Shown here one piece after another: positions 26,578-35,109 of a DNA stretch of 64,000 nt; position 1 is the first letter of the stretch; the number at the start of each line of letters is the position of its first letter. The notes under the pieces were generated by a model that searched no databases, had not been told where the DNA came from, and was given only the letters and a program-made list of their open reading frames with translations. The DNA lies in NCBI GenBank assembly GCA_040754335.1, contig JBFMCV010000001.1:656636-720635 (forward strand), written 5' to 3'. The translations under genes were made by a program, and so were the position numbers. This DNA is from Thermodesulfobacteriota bacterium. Lineage in GTDB: Bacteria > Desulfobacterota_D > UBA1144 > Nemesobacterales > UBA2774.

Positions 26578-27078
26578 TCAGGAAGCCGAAACCCATTTTA
26601 TGAGAAGCGTTATGAGGGCGTGAAGCTCGAGCGTCCCCCCCGCGTTGTCCCTGTAAGCTATAGTATTATCTTCCTTCCTGAAATTAATCTTGATGAGCTG
26701 TATGGCGGCCGAGAGCTTGCCTTCTCCGTCTTCCTCGGTCCTCCTCTTTTTCCCTATGACCGTGAGCACGTCGGGGTCCTCGTCGAAGAGGATTATAATC
26801 CTGGAAGGGGAGAATACGGAGAAGCCGCCCCTCCTGCCCGGTATCGATAGAAATAGGTCGAGGAAATCGGGGGTGAGCCTCTGGAGCGACAGCTTCATTC
26901 CCGGCGATGCTTCGTTGAAGACGGTTATAGCCCGGCGGAAGTGCACGTAAAAATCCTCTATCGCAGCGAGGAACCCCTTATCGGTATCCGATAGCTCGTA
27001 TGAGCTGACTCGCGAGCCCTTTCCGCTCAGGACGCTCCGGGCGATTTCCCTTATATCGTTATCGAACTCTTCAGCCAT
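26578..27078 (-). CDS. Hypothetical protein
   Basis: A 166-residue soluble protein with no signal peptide or membrane segment. It has a helical N-terminus, RRGGFSVFSPSRIIILFDEDPDV in the middle and GTLELHALITLLIKWVS at the end. AAAGGTG lies seven bases before the ATG at 27078; the frame is open to 27123. I do not recognise a family. It converges with the small membrane protein gene, with four bases between stops. Confidence 0.72.
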   Translation of the reverse strand: MAEEFDNDIREIARSVLSGKGSRVSSYELSDTDKGFLAAIEDFYVHFRRAITVFNEASPGMKLSLQRLTPDFLDLFLSIPGRRGGFSVFSPSRIIILFDEDPDVLTVIGKKRRTEEDGEGKLSAAIQLIKINFRKEDNTIAYRDNAGGTLELHALITLLIKWVSAS

Positions 27079-27296
27079 TGACAGCACCTTTGAATTTTGA
27101 ATTCCGCATGTAAGCGCAGTCAAGCCTTCTCAGGGCCCGCGCTCCCCGTTTACGGATAACAAATTATAATCGGGTTGGACGGGACGTAAAGCGCTGCGGA
27201 CATTCAATCTACGTTCATCAACGAGGAGCCGCTGATTTTTTTGTCTGTTATCGCCCCGCATAGTGTGCTAGGATAATTAACAGAGGAGCAGAGATT

Positions 27297-27503
27297 ATGG
27301 CTAACGAATCCACGAGAATTTCTTTCATGATTGACTCGGACAAGCGTGATTCGCTCGACAAGATCGCCTCTGCATACGGCAAGAACCTGAGCACGGTGAT
27401 AAACGAGGCGATAATCCACTACATCGACATCCACGAGCGGCACGCAAGCCTGGCGCATCTGGAAGCGGACGCCTCCGAAGACGGGGACTTCGCGACCGAC
27501 TGA
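27297..27503 (+). CDS. Ribbon-helix-helix (CopG-like) protein
   Basis: A 68-residue protein. STRISFMIDSDKRDSLDKIA forms the predicted strand plus first helix and NLSTVINEAIIHYIDIHE the second helix, the standard ribbon-helix-helix layout that dimerises to bind DNA. The tail is acidic. GAGGAG lies eight bases before the ATG. Such proteins are antitoxins or small regulators, but no toxin gene follows within 300 bases; an orphan antitoxin or autonomous repressor are both possible. Confidence 0.8.
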   Translation: MANESTRISFMIDSDKRDSLDKIASAYGKNLSTVINEAIIHYIDIHERHASLAHLEADASEDGDFATD

Positions 27504-27806
27504 GGGGAGGGGAATCGCATAGTTAACCGGAGAAGACGGAGATAAACTTCAACGGCGAAAGCGTGTCCGGGTTTCTAGCTGAGGGCGAGTGCATTACGAT
27601 TAAATCCTCCCTACCCCTCCTTCAGATCCTGAATAGATCCTGAAACCAGTTCGGGACATGGTTCAGGACAGGCGGAGGGAATGAATAGGGTACAGATTTT
27701 TGGAGAAGCAGCTAGGACGTCCCGCCTTTGCATCAGCCAATTGAAATCGGCTGCTAATCGTGTAGTGTATTGCTCTGCTCATGTGCTCTAGGGGGGTACA
27801 TTCCAG
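27504..27806. repeat. R1 repeat with an R5 palindrome in its loop
   Basis: At 27602-27682 the left half of an R1 element (AAATCCTCCCTACCCCTCCTT) is separated from its right half (CGGAGGGAAT) by an R5 palindrome (CAGATCCTGAAT...GGTTCAGGACAGG). The right end holds a GGGGGGT ribosome site for the next gene. No other gene is visible. Confidence 0.6.
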
Positions 27807-29756
27807 TTGAAAATCAGACCGCTTTACCTGAATGCCGCGGGGATCGTTCTGCTCGCGGCGGCGGTCGCCGGGTGTGAGACAGGCGGCTCCGACCTGACCC
27901 TCAAAGGGAGGGTTATTGCAGGGGAAGAGCCCGTATCGGGGTCTAGCGTCACCATTTACGCCGCAGGCACTATTATCGCCGAGAGTCTCGGCGGGGACAC
28001 GACCGACAGCGAAGGCAATTTCAGCATTAAATTCAGACGGCCTGCGGAGAGCGGCATCATTTACGCTGTCGCCCGGGGAGGGACGCCGCGGGGGAATACG
28101 TCGCCCAACGACGCGCTCGTGTTCCTCACCGTGATAGGCGAAGTCGGCGGCAGGCCGGATTCCGTGACGCTCAACGAGCTCACGACCATCGCCTCCGTGT
28201 GGACGAACGCGCAGCTCCTTAAAGGCTCAGCGATCATAGGGAACGGGACCGGCATATATAACGCCGCCGGCAACGTGGAGAACCTCGTCAATATCGAGAC
28301 GGGACGGCTGGGCGCGGTGATCGAAAACGAGGTCAACGGCTCGCGCACCGGGGCGTCGGCCTCGGTCAACGCGCTCGGGAATATCGTCCATTCATGCGCC
28401 GTGCTTTCGGCCGCCGATTCGTGCGAGCGACTCTTCACGTCGGCGACCCCGCCCGGATGGGACGCTCCCTCGAACACCCTCGCCGCGCTCCATAACATAG
28501 CGCTCAACCCGTCTGTGAACGTCAATGAAATATTTTCTCTCCTTCCCGGAAGCGAACCCTATTTCCCCGTGCCCGACTCCCCGCCCCGGGCCTGGACGAT
28601 CGCGCTCAAATACACGGACGGGGGTCTGGATGCGCCCGGAGCCGTAGCCGTCGACGCCGACGGGAACGTTTGGGCGACGAACGGCCTGATGCTCGGCCCC
28701 GAATACTGCCCCGGAGAAAGCTCGGGCGTGACCAAGCTCTCCCCCGACGGCTTTCCGCTCTCGCCCCCGTACGGGTTCACCGGGGGTGGCATAGACGGCT
28801 CGGTCTCCGGCATAGCCGTTGACCAGACGGGTAACGTATGGATAGGGAACAGCCGCGGCGGGAGCGTTTCGCTCCTCACCCCGGACGGCACTCCGCTGTC
28901 CCCCGAAGGGACGGGATTCAGGGCTAACGGCAATACGGGCCGCGTGGAGGGTACGGCAGTCGATTACGACGGCAACGTCTGGCTCGTCAATAACGCTCCG
29001 TCGGCAGAGTGCCCCGGATGCGGAAATTCGCTGATATTGTTCCCGGGCGGATACCCGGAGAACGCCGTCACGTTCGCATACCCCGGCACGGACACGCTCG
29101 ACGGGCCTTTCGACATTGCGCTCGACCTCGAAGGGGATTTATGGGTCACGAACAGCGCCGGGAACACGGTAACGAGCATAGACCCCCTAGGGAACGTGGT
29201 GTATCAGTCTTTACCGGGCCTGGGCGGGATCGGCGAGCCGAGGGGTATCGCGATAGACAGCATAGGCAACGTGTGGATAGCGAACCACTCCGGCATCGAA
29301 GGCTCGGGGACCGGAAGCGTCACTCTACTCGACCCCTACGGGGAGAACGCTCCGGGGTCGGCGTTCGCGGGAGGGGGATTGCAGGGCCCGTGGGGCATAG
29401 CGGTAGACGGCCGGGATAACGTATGGGTCGCCGACTTTAACGGTGGCGCGCTCGTGAATCTGTGCGGTGCGAGGGACGAGAACTGCCCTCAGGGACTCTC
29501 TACAGGGGACGCGATCTCTCCGCCGGGCGGTTACGACGGCGGCGGGGCGCTCCAGCACATAACTTCCGTGGCCATAGACCAGGCGGGTAACGTGTGGGTC
29601 GCCAACAACGTGAACGACCTCGAAGCCTGCGCGAAGACGTCGGAGTCCGGGTGCAGGCAGGCGTCAACCGAATGCGGAGGGGACGGCGTCGTGGTCTTCT
29701 TCGGCCTCGCGGCTCCCGTGGAAGCGCCGCTTATAGGCCCTCCAAGACAGCCGTAG
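27807..29756 (+). CDS. Lipoprotein with carboxypeptidase-regulatory-like domain and NHL/SMP-30-type beta-propeller
   Basis: A 649-residue lipoprotein starting at TTG, with GGGGGGT ten bases upstream and lipobox AAVAGC (Cys23). Residues 30-110 look like a beta-sandwich (LKGRVIAGEEPVSGSSVTIYAAG). From about 260 onward come at least seven repeats with the pattern G-[IV]-A-[VI]-D-x-x-G-N-V-W-[VI]-[AT]-N, for example GNVWATN, GNVWIGN, GNVWIAN and DNVWVADF, typical of NHL or Vgb-like propellers. It is likely anchored at the cell surface or outer membrane. Ligand or enzyme activity cannot be told. Confidence 0.85.
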   Translation: MKIRPLYLNAAGIVLLAAAVAGCETGGSDLTLKGRVIAGEEPVSGSSVTIYAAGTIIAESLGGDTTDSEGNFSIKFRRPAESGIIYAVARGGTPRGNTSPNDALVFLTVIGEVGGRPDSVTLNELTTIASVWTNAQLLKGSAIIGNGTGIYNAAGNVENLVNIETGRLGAVIENEVNGSRTGASASVNALGNIVHSCAVLSAADSCERLFTSATPPGWDAPSNTLAALHNIALNPSVNVNEIFSLLPGSEPYFPVPDSPPRAWTIALKYTDGGLDAPGAVAVDADGNVWATNGLMLGPEYCPGESSGVTKLSPDGFPLSPPYGFTGGGIDGSVSGIAVDQTGNVWIGNSRGGSVSLLTPDGTPLSPEGTGFRANGNTGRVEGTAVDYDGNVWLVNNAPSAECPGCGNSLILFPGGYPENAVTFAYPGTDTLDGPFDIALDLEGDLWVTNSAGNTVTSIDPLGNVVYQSLPGLGGIGEPRGIAIDSIGNVWIANHSGIEGSGTGSVTLLDPYGENAPGSAFAGGGLQGPWGIAVDGRDNVWVADFNGGALVNLCGARDENCPQGLSTGDAISPPGGYDGGGALQHITSVAIDQAGNVWVANNVNDLEACAKTSESGCRQASTECGGDGVVVFFGLAAPVEAPLIGPPRQP

Positions 29757-29889
29757 GGACCCCTCGAAAGACTTCCATGTCAGCATCTCTAAATACAATT
29801 CAGAATTATAAACCAGTTGATATGCCATTCCCTATCCAATAGACTTAAAATAAATTCCCCCATACAAACCAAACTCCGAGGTACGAGCT

Positions 29890-30720
29890 ATGAATAAACA
29901 CGATACTGCGATACAAAACCATTACGGACAAAAAGGCCTCGGCGACAGAATACTATCGGCGCTTGCAAGCGCAGGTAAAGAAATCAGAACCCCTGCCGAT
30001 ACGTCCACATTCGACGAGTTTCATATAAGGGGGCACGAAGCGACCCTCGAGATCGCGCTTCTTGCGGAGCTCGGACGCGGGATGACGGTGCTCGACCTGG
30101 GCTCCGGCATCGGAGGGCCGGCACGCACGATAGCAGCCGAGTTCGGCTGCCGCGTCACGGGAATCGACCTCGTCGACGAGTACCTACGGACGGCGGAGAT
30201 GCTGACCGGGATGGTGGGGCTGGGAGACAAAGTGACGTTCAGAATGGGCGACATGACGGACCTCCCTTTCGACGAAGGCTCTTTCGACAGGGCGTTAACG
30301 ATACATACTCAGATGAACGTGCGGGACAAGGCGAAGCTGTTCGGAGAGGTCTCGCGGGTCCTCTCTCACGGGGGCCGGTTCGCGCTCTATGAAATATGCG
30401 CGGGGCCCAACTCTCCCGTGCGCTTCCCGGTACCGTGGGCTGACGACCCGTCGATAAGCTTTTTAATCCCGCCCGCGGGGATGAGGGACATGCTCGACCG
30501 GGCCGGTTTCAGAGAGCTCGAATGGAGGGACGTGAGCGAGAAGTCTCTCGACTGGTTCCGGTCGGAGATGGAATTGCATGCTTCGGCGCCAGAACACGCC
30601 CCGCCCCCTCTGGGCCTTAACCTGATCATGGGGCCGTCCTTCAAGGAGAAGCTCGGCAACGTATTCAGAAACCTTAAGGAAGACAGGATACGGGTGGTGA
30701 TGGGTGTTTTTCAAAAATAA
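29890..30720 (+). CDS. SAM-dependent methyltransferase (class I)
   Basis: A 276-residue enzyme. Motif I is VLDLGSGIGGPAR (67-79), followed by VTGIDLVDEYL, MGDMTDLPFDEGSFDRAL and the post-motif LSHGGRFALYEI. The N-terminal part (IQNHYGQKGLGDRILSAL) resembles glycine/sarcosine/dimethylglycine and tocopherol-type methyltransferases, suggesting a small-molecule N- or C-methyltransferase; the exact substrate is not clear. GAGGT precedes the ATG by eight bases. It is transcribed alone. Confidence 0.9.
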   Translation: MNKHDTAIQNHYGQKGLGDRILSALASAGKEIRTPADTSTFDEFHIRGHEATLEIALLAELGRGMTVLDLGSGIGGPARTIAAEFGCRVTGIDLVDEYLRTAEMLTGMVGLGDKVTFRMGDMTDLPFDEGSFDRALTIHTQMNVRDKAKLFGEVSRVLSHGGRFALYEICAGPNSPVRFPVPWADDPSISFLIPPAGMRDMLDRAGFRELEWRDVSEKSLDWFRSEMELHASAPEHAPPPLGLNLIMGPSFKEKLGNVFRNLKEDRIRVVMGVFQK

Positions 30721-31293
30721 AATTTGAATTCCTGGACCGCCATATCCCGTCGTCCCGCCAAGAAGTCATAGAAAATGGTTTAAGAGTTATTTGTATCCTT
30801 CTTTATTTCTTATGCGTTTTATGTGTTTTGAAAAAATTGGATTCCCGATTTGTTTTGGCTTGTGATAATTGTGCGTCGGAATATTGAGGCTAACTTGCAA
30901 TCAATCGTGAGTGACCGGTTCTTGCACACGTTCAGAACCGTTATTCGGAAAATGACAAAAGAAAAATCCCCCTTAATCCCCCTTTTTCTAAGGAGGGAAA
31001 TAAAGGCAAAAGACTAGATTGCCGTTCATCCTTCGACAAGCTCAGGACGAACGGTATTTCCTGACTACGTATAAGGAGACACCCTCACCCTACCCTTCTC
31101 CCCTCAAGGGAGAGGGGATCAAGAGAAATGATGAGATTGCCACGCTTCGTTTCACTACGCTCGCAATGACATTCCAAGGGGGAGATTGATGCGGCTCGTT
31201 CCGAGTCTCGCAATGACAGGAAAATTAAGCGGATATTAATCACCTTGACTGATCCGGGCGAATGTTTATCATAATAGTAGCAGTAAATGACGC
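30721..31293. repeat. Long intergenic region with R1, R3 and R2 repeats
   Basis: No gene is visible between 30721 and 31293. R1 lies at 30963-31005, an R3 at 31027-31053, an R1-like hairpin at 31084-31125, and R2 units at 31131-31215. The AT-rich stretch 31262-31290 probably contains the hflX promoter. Confidence 0.6.
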
Positions 31294-31308
31294 TAAGGGG
31301 GCGGGCAT

Positions 31309-32988
31309 ATAAGCAGAATATACGGAAAAACGTCAGGACTCACGAGAAGTGAAACAGGCAGCCTTGAAAGGCTTTACAGAAGGAAAATCCCCCCGAAAGA
31401 AATAATAACGCTTGAACTTGCAAGAACGCTCACGAGGCTCACGCACGAGCTCAGGAAGGGCATCTCCGTCCTCATAGACAGGAAGGGGAAGGTGTCCGCC
31501 ATATTCCTGGGCGACTCCCACGAGGTCCCGTACGACGAGATACTGGGGAGGTCGAGGGAGGCGAAATTCAGGCTTAGAGGCTCCCGGCTCGTCCACACGC
31601 ACATTAAAAACTCCGGGTTCAGCGAGCCCGACCTCGTCACGCTCGTGAACGAGAGGCTCGACATGATGGGGCTACTTGAAGTGAGGCCCGACGGAGACCC
31701 GGGAAGGTTTTATCTGGCGCACGTTCTCCCGCCAAATAACGGCGGGGCCAAATGGCAGGTGGAGGAGTGGAGGGACCTCGGCCAGGTGGACATCGCCTGC
31801 GACGAGCTCATCAGGGACGTCGAGCAGAGTCTCGAGAAGTCTTACTACGAGCAGGGGGGAGCGAAGGGCCGTGAAGGCGTGCTCCTGGTCGGGTTCTCGA
31901 CGAAATTCCGCTCCGAGGCCGAGGAATCGCTTGAAGAATTGAAATCCCTCGCCAAGTCCGCGAACAAGGCCGTCCTCGGCTCAGTCATACAGATAAGAAG
32001 GGAGATAGACCCCAGGTACCTCATCGGAAAGGGAAAGTTAGGCGAAGCCATACTCACCGCGAAACAGGTAGGCGCCGAGAAGATAATATTCGACGTAGAG
32101 CTCACGCCTGCGCAGGTGAAGTCGATCACTGACGAGACGAACCTCGTCGTCATGGACAGGACCCAGCTCATACTGGAAATATTCGCGAGGCACGCGACCA
32201 CTGCCGAAGGTAAATTACAGGTCAAGCTCGCACAGCTCAAGTACAATCTCCCGCGCCTGGTAGGCCGGGGCGTGGAGCTCTCGCAGCTGGGGGGCGGTAT
32301 CGGGACGAGGGGGCCGGGTGAAAAGAAGCTCGAAGAGGAGAGGCGCAGGATAAGGAAGCAGATCGAAAATCTGGAGAACGAAATAAATCAGCTGAGCAGA
32401 CGCCGCGAGAGGACGAGGGAAAAGAGGAAGGAGACGGGCATACCGACCGTAACGTTCATAGGCTATACGAACGTGGGGAAATCCACCCTCTTCAACGCGC
32501 TTACGAACAGCGGGGTCACGGTCGAGAACAAGCTATTCTCCACCCTCGTGCCCACGACGAGGAAGATAATGCTCCCCGGAGGGCGGGAGATACTCATAAC
32601 GGACACAGTGGGATTCATCAGCGACCTGCCCAGGGAGCTCGTGAACGCGTTCAGGGCGACGCTCGAGGAATTGGGGAGCTCGTCGCTCCTGCTCCACGTG
32701 GCCGACGCGAGCGACCCTATGGTCGACGATAAGATCGAGTCCGTCGAGAAGATACTCGCCCAGACGGGCTACGAATCAGTCCCGCAGATGATAGTGCTGA
32801 ACAAGGCCGACATGACGCCGCCCGAAGTCGCGAGGAGGCTCGGCAGGGCGTACGGCGCTCCGCTCATATCGGCGCGCGAAAAGAACGCCATACCCGAGAT
32901 GCTCGGGCTCATGGAGGAAAGGATTTTCGGAAGGGGCCCCGAGGACGAGGCCCGAGGGCACGTGGCGCTCAGCCTTCACACCGCATAA
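31309..32988 (+). CDS. hflX: GTPase HflX (long form), apparent ATA start codon
   Basis: HflX splits stalled ribosomes after heat or antibiotic stress. The coding frame is open from 31297 and homology-like sequence runs from 31309: ISRIYGKTSGL, LYRRKIPPKEIITLE and LTRLTHELRKGISVLIDRKG are the N-terminal domain of long-form HflX. LGGGIGTRGPGE and the G1 motif GYTNVGKST (about 385-393), DTVGFISDLP and NKADM follow. No ATG, GTG or TTG exists between the in-frame TAA at 31294 and GTG 31492. ATA at 31309 has AAGGGGG seven bases upstream. Starting at the GTG gives 498 residues and cuts the domain; from ATA it is 559. Confidence 0.9.
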   Translation: MSRIYGKTSGLTRSETGSLERLYRRKIPPKEIITLELARTLTRLTHELRKGISVLIDRKGKVSAIFLGDSHEVPYDEILGRSREAKFRLRGSRLVHTHIKNSGFSEPDLVTLVNERLDMMGLLEVRPDGDPGRFYLAHVLPPNNGGAKWQVEEWRDLGQVDIACDELIRDVEQSLEKSYYEQGGAKGREGVLLVGFSTKFRSEAEESLEELKSLAKSANKAVLGSVIQIRREIDPRYLIGKGKLGEAILTAKQVGAEKIIFDVELTPAQVKSITDETNLVVMDRTQLILEIFARHATTAEGKLQVKLAQLKYNLPRLVGRGVELSQLGGGIGTRGPGEKKLEEERRRIRKQIENLENEINQLSRRRERTREKRKETGIPTVTFIGYTNVGKSTLFNALTNSGVTVENKLFSTLVPTTRKIMLPGGREILITDTVGFISDLPRELVNAFRATLEELGSSSLLLHVADASDPMVDDKIESVEKILAQTGYESVPQMIVLNKADMTPPEVARRLGRAYGAPLISAREKNAIPEMLGLMEERIFGRGPEDEARGHVALSLHTA

Positions 32989-33019
32989 AAAAAAGCGGCG
33001 GCTCCTGGCAAGCCGCCGC
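32987..33019 (-). terminator. Factor-independent terminator of the MaoC-like gene
   Basis: On the minus strand GCGGCGGCT and AGCCGCCGC (33011-33019 with 32995-33003) form a nine-pair stem with a seven-base loop, followed by eight Ts (complement of 32987-32994). The T-run lies over the hflX stop codon, so the two convergent genes share this spot. Confidence 0.88.
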
Positions 33020-33054
33020 AATTCACTTATCATCCATCAAAGCAAGTTAAGGTA

Positions 33055-33969
33055 CTACTCGACTTCTACTTCTGCAGTACCGCCCTTTATTACTTTAACG
33101 TTGTCGCTTTTCCTGGTTACGTCGAACCCCAGAACCACGTGCCCGTTATCCCTCCCCTTCTCCCATCCGTCGACGACTATCGTGTCGCCGGGATAGACAG
33201 GAGCCGTGAAGCGGACGCCGAGCGATTTGAGCCTGGACGGGTCGCTGTCGAGGTAGCTCTCGATTATAGCCCTCATCGTCATGGACATCGTGCAGAGGCC
33301 GTGGACTATGATGCCGCTGAGACCGGCTTCTTTCGCCACCTTCTCGTCTATGTGGATGGGGTTCATGTCGTTTGACGCCTTCGAGTATCTGTACGTTATG
33401 TCTTCGGGTATGCGTATTATGTCCCTGAACGCGAGGGGCGGCTCTGCGGGGGTTTCCTTGGGCTTGCCGTTCGAGGCTGCGGTCTTCGGCTTTTCTCCGC
33501 TGCCGATGCCCCTTATGAAGAGGCCCCAGTCCGACTCGACCACCTTTTCGCCCTTCCCGTTAGTCGTGAGCACGTTTATCTTGAGCAGCTCGCCCGATCC
33601 CTTGTCCTCTATATCGACTATCTTGGTCCTGAACGTGAGCTTGTCCCCCGGCCTGATGGGCTTGTAGAACTTCATCGACTGGTCGCCGTGGACGAGCATG
33701 AGCACGTTCTTCCTCGCCTCTTCCACACCGCCGTGGAGCTCCGGGTCGCTCCATACCTTTTCCAGTATGGGGAGCTCGTACGTCACCGCGTAGCTCGGCG
33801 GCGCCATGCCGGCCGGGCTCTCGTGGCTGAAGTTAAAAGCGCCGTTGTAATTGAAATAACTCAGGTTCCTCGCCCCGATGGCCCATGCGTAGTCCACCAC
33901 TTCCTCGGTGCTTACCACGTGCACGGACGGCTCGTACTCCTTGCCTATAAAGCTCCTGTTGAGTCCCAT
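33055..33969 (-). CDS. MaoC-like double hotdog dehydratase/hydratase
   Basis: A 304-residue protein with two hotdog domains. The C-terminal one carries the hydratase-2 motif: YSKASNDMNPIHIDEKVAKEAG followed by IVHGLCTMSM, with the Asp/His pair expected to bind water and the enoyl substrate. The N-terminal domain starts IGKEYEPSVHVVSTEEVVDYAWAIG and is of the non-catalytic type. Members hydrate trans-2-enoyl-CoA to (R)-3-hydroxyacyl-CoA. AAGGAGA precedes the ATG by seven bases. No other fatty-acid genes are adjacent. Confidence 0.9.
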   Translation of the reverse strand: MGLNRSFIGKEYEPSVHVVSTEEVVDYAWAIGARNLSYFNYNGAFNFSHESPAGMAPPSYAVTYELPILEKVWSDPELHGGVEEARKNVLMLVHGDQSMKFYKPIRPGDKLTFRTKIVDIEDKGSGELLKINVLTTNGKGEKVVESDWGLFIRGIGSGEKPKTAASNGKPKETPAEPPLAFRDIIRIPEDITYRYSKASNDMNPIHIDEKVAKEAGLSGIIVHGLCTMSMTMRAIIESYLDSDPSRLKSLGVRFTAPVYPGDTIVVDGWEKGRDNGHVVLGFDVTRKSDNVKVIKGGTAEVEVE

Positions 33970-34318
33970 TGGTCTTCTCCTTGCCCTTCTCTGTAGCCTG
34001 CCGCCTGCCGCATGACGTATTTCGCTATTTTACAGCATTTATGACCGCGTTAGCTTACAGTATTGCAAATTGCGAAAGATTTCTGAAAAAACGAAATGTA
34101 TAAATAGGCCGGTACTGCGAGGAACAGGCAAACCGCCTGTTATCATTGTTTTATCCTCAAACACCCGATAAGGACCGCATTGAGGCGCGTTCATTCTAGA
34201 TATATAAATTAATCAGGGAAACGGGGTTTTGTCAAGAGGATTATTCGCATTTGCAAATAGTTTTTTGGGATTTTTGACGCTAGTGCGAGGGGGAGGCGGG
34301 GGTAGTAGCGGGAGCCAA
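33970..34318. other. Non-coding stretch upstream of the MaoC-like gene
   Basis: I see no gene. A small AACAGGC/GCCTGTT hairpin lies at 34121-34141. AT-rich sequence at 34030-34110 and 34190-34265 may include the promoter of the MaoC-like gene on the minus strand. Confidence 0.35.
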
Positions 34319-34375
34319 GTGACAATGTGACAGGTGTCCGGGGTATATCCCCTTGCACGACTGTCACAATGTCGC
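34319..34375 (-). repeat. P1 palindrome, copy A
   Basis: Arms GTGACAATGTGACAG (34319-34333) and CTGTCACAATGTCGC (34361-34375) pair at 13 of 15 positions, with an inner GGGG-TATAT-CCCC stem. Compared with copies at 44406-44461 and 46088-46143 it is in the opposite orientation. Confidence 0.8.
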
Positions 34376-34885
34376 AAACCTCATTTTTAATTCCCTCCGC
34401 TCAGTCTTCGCGGCTGGCCTGTCCTGAACCATGTCCTGGACTGTGATCCGGGATCTATTCAGGAAAGCCGCTCCTACAACAGGATGCAGGATTCAGGATG
34501 CAGGATTAAAGAAGAGATTCTGAAACAAGTTCGGAATGACAGAATTTTTTGGATTCCCGATCGGTGCCGGGATTGACTCCTCTTTTTCTGTCTTCGCGAG
34601 GACTGCTCCGATGAATAAGAGGAGCAGGTCGCCGTTGGCTAATTCCTGTGAGCTAATATCTTATGGCAATTGGGTACTTAATCTAAAACAAAGCGACGTG
34701 GCGATCTCGCTTTTATCATGAGATTGCTTCGCTATTAGAATTCTTTTGTATGGATTGCCATAGTGAATCAACTTTTTGCAATGTAAGCGAGGGCGTCCGG
34801 TTCTTGCACCAATTCAGAACCGTTGGCTCGCAAAGACAGGAAGGGGTGAGATTGCCGCGGAGATGCGGTAGTGTAGCCCGTTCGA
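34376..34885. repeat. Intergenic repeats R4 with nested R5, and R2
   Basis: An R4 hairpin at 34408-34477 (CGCGGCTGG ... AAAGCCGCTCCTAC) carries an R5 palindrome in its loop. A duplicated CAGGATGCAGGATT lies at about 34482-34507. An R7-like TTCCCGATCGG palindrome is near 34553 and R2-type segments lie at 34715-34865. No gene is visible. Confidence 0.55.
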
Positions 34886-35041
34886 TCCTTCGACCCTTCG
34901 TCCTTCGACAGGCTCAGGATGAATAGAGCTCAGGACAGGCTCGCAGATTAGTATTATCTGGGCTCCATTGTCTGGCGAAAGCTGAGGAGTAACAGAGTAA
35001 TCATATATGAGCGCAGATTATGCGCCTCAGGGCGAACGGGT
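34886..35041 (+). repeat. 156-base repeat, copy 1
   Basis: This stretch matches 55680-55835 without gaps at 151 of 156 positions (five substitutions by hand alignment). It begins CCTTCGACCC, contains GGCTCCATTGTCTGGCGAAA and GTAATCATATATGAGCGCAG, and ends CGAACGGGT. Its two ends look like an R3 element opened up by about 100 bases of other sequence. A related shorter piece follows at 35060-35112 up to the mlaD stop. Confidence 0.85.
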
Positions 35042-35109
35042 GTGGTTCACTCGTAGGTTGGGCAGAGGAGAATCGGAAGAATCGTATATGAGCACACATT
35101 GTGTGCCGC

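Noticed and set aside
31492..32988. Short hflX starting at GTG 31492
   Set aside because: It removes 61 residues that match the N-terminal domain of long-form HflX; the upstream frame is coding from 31309.
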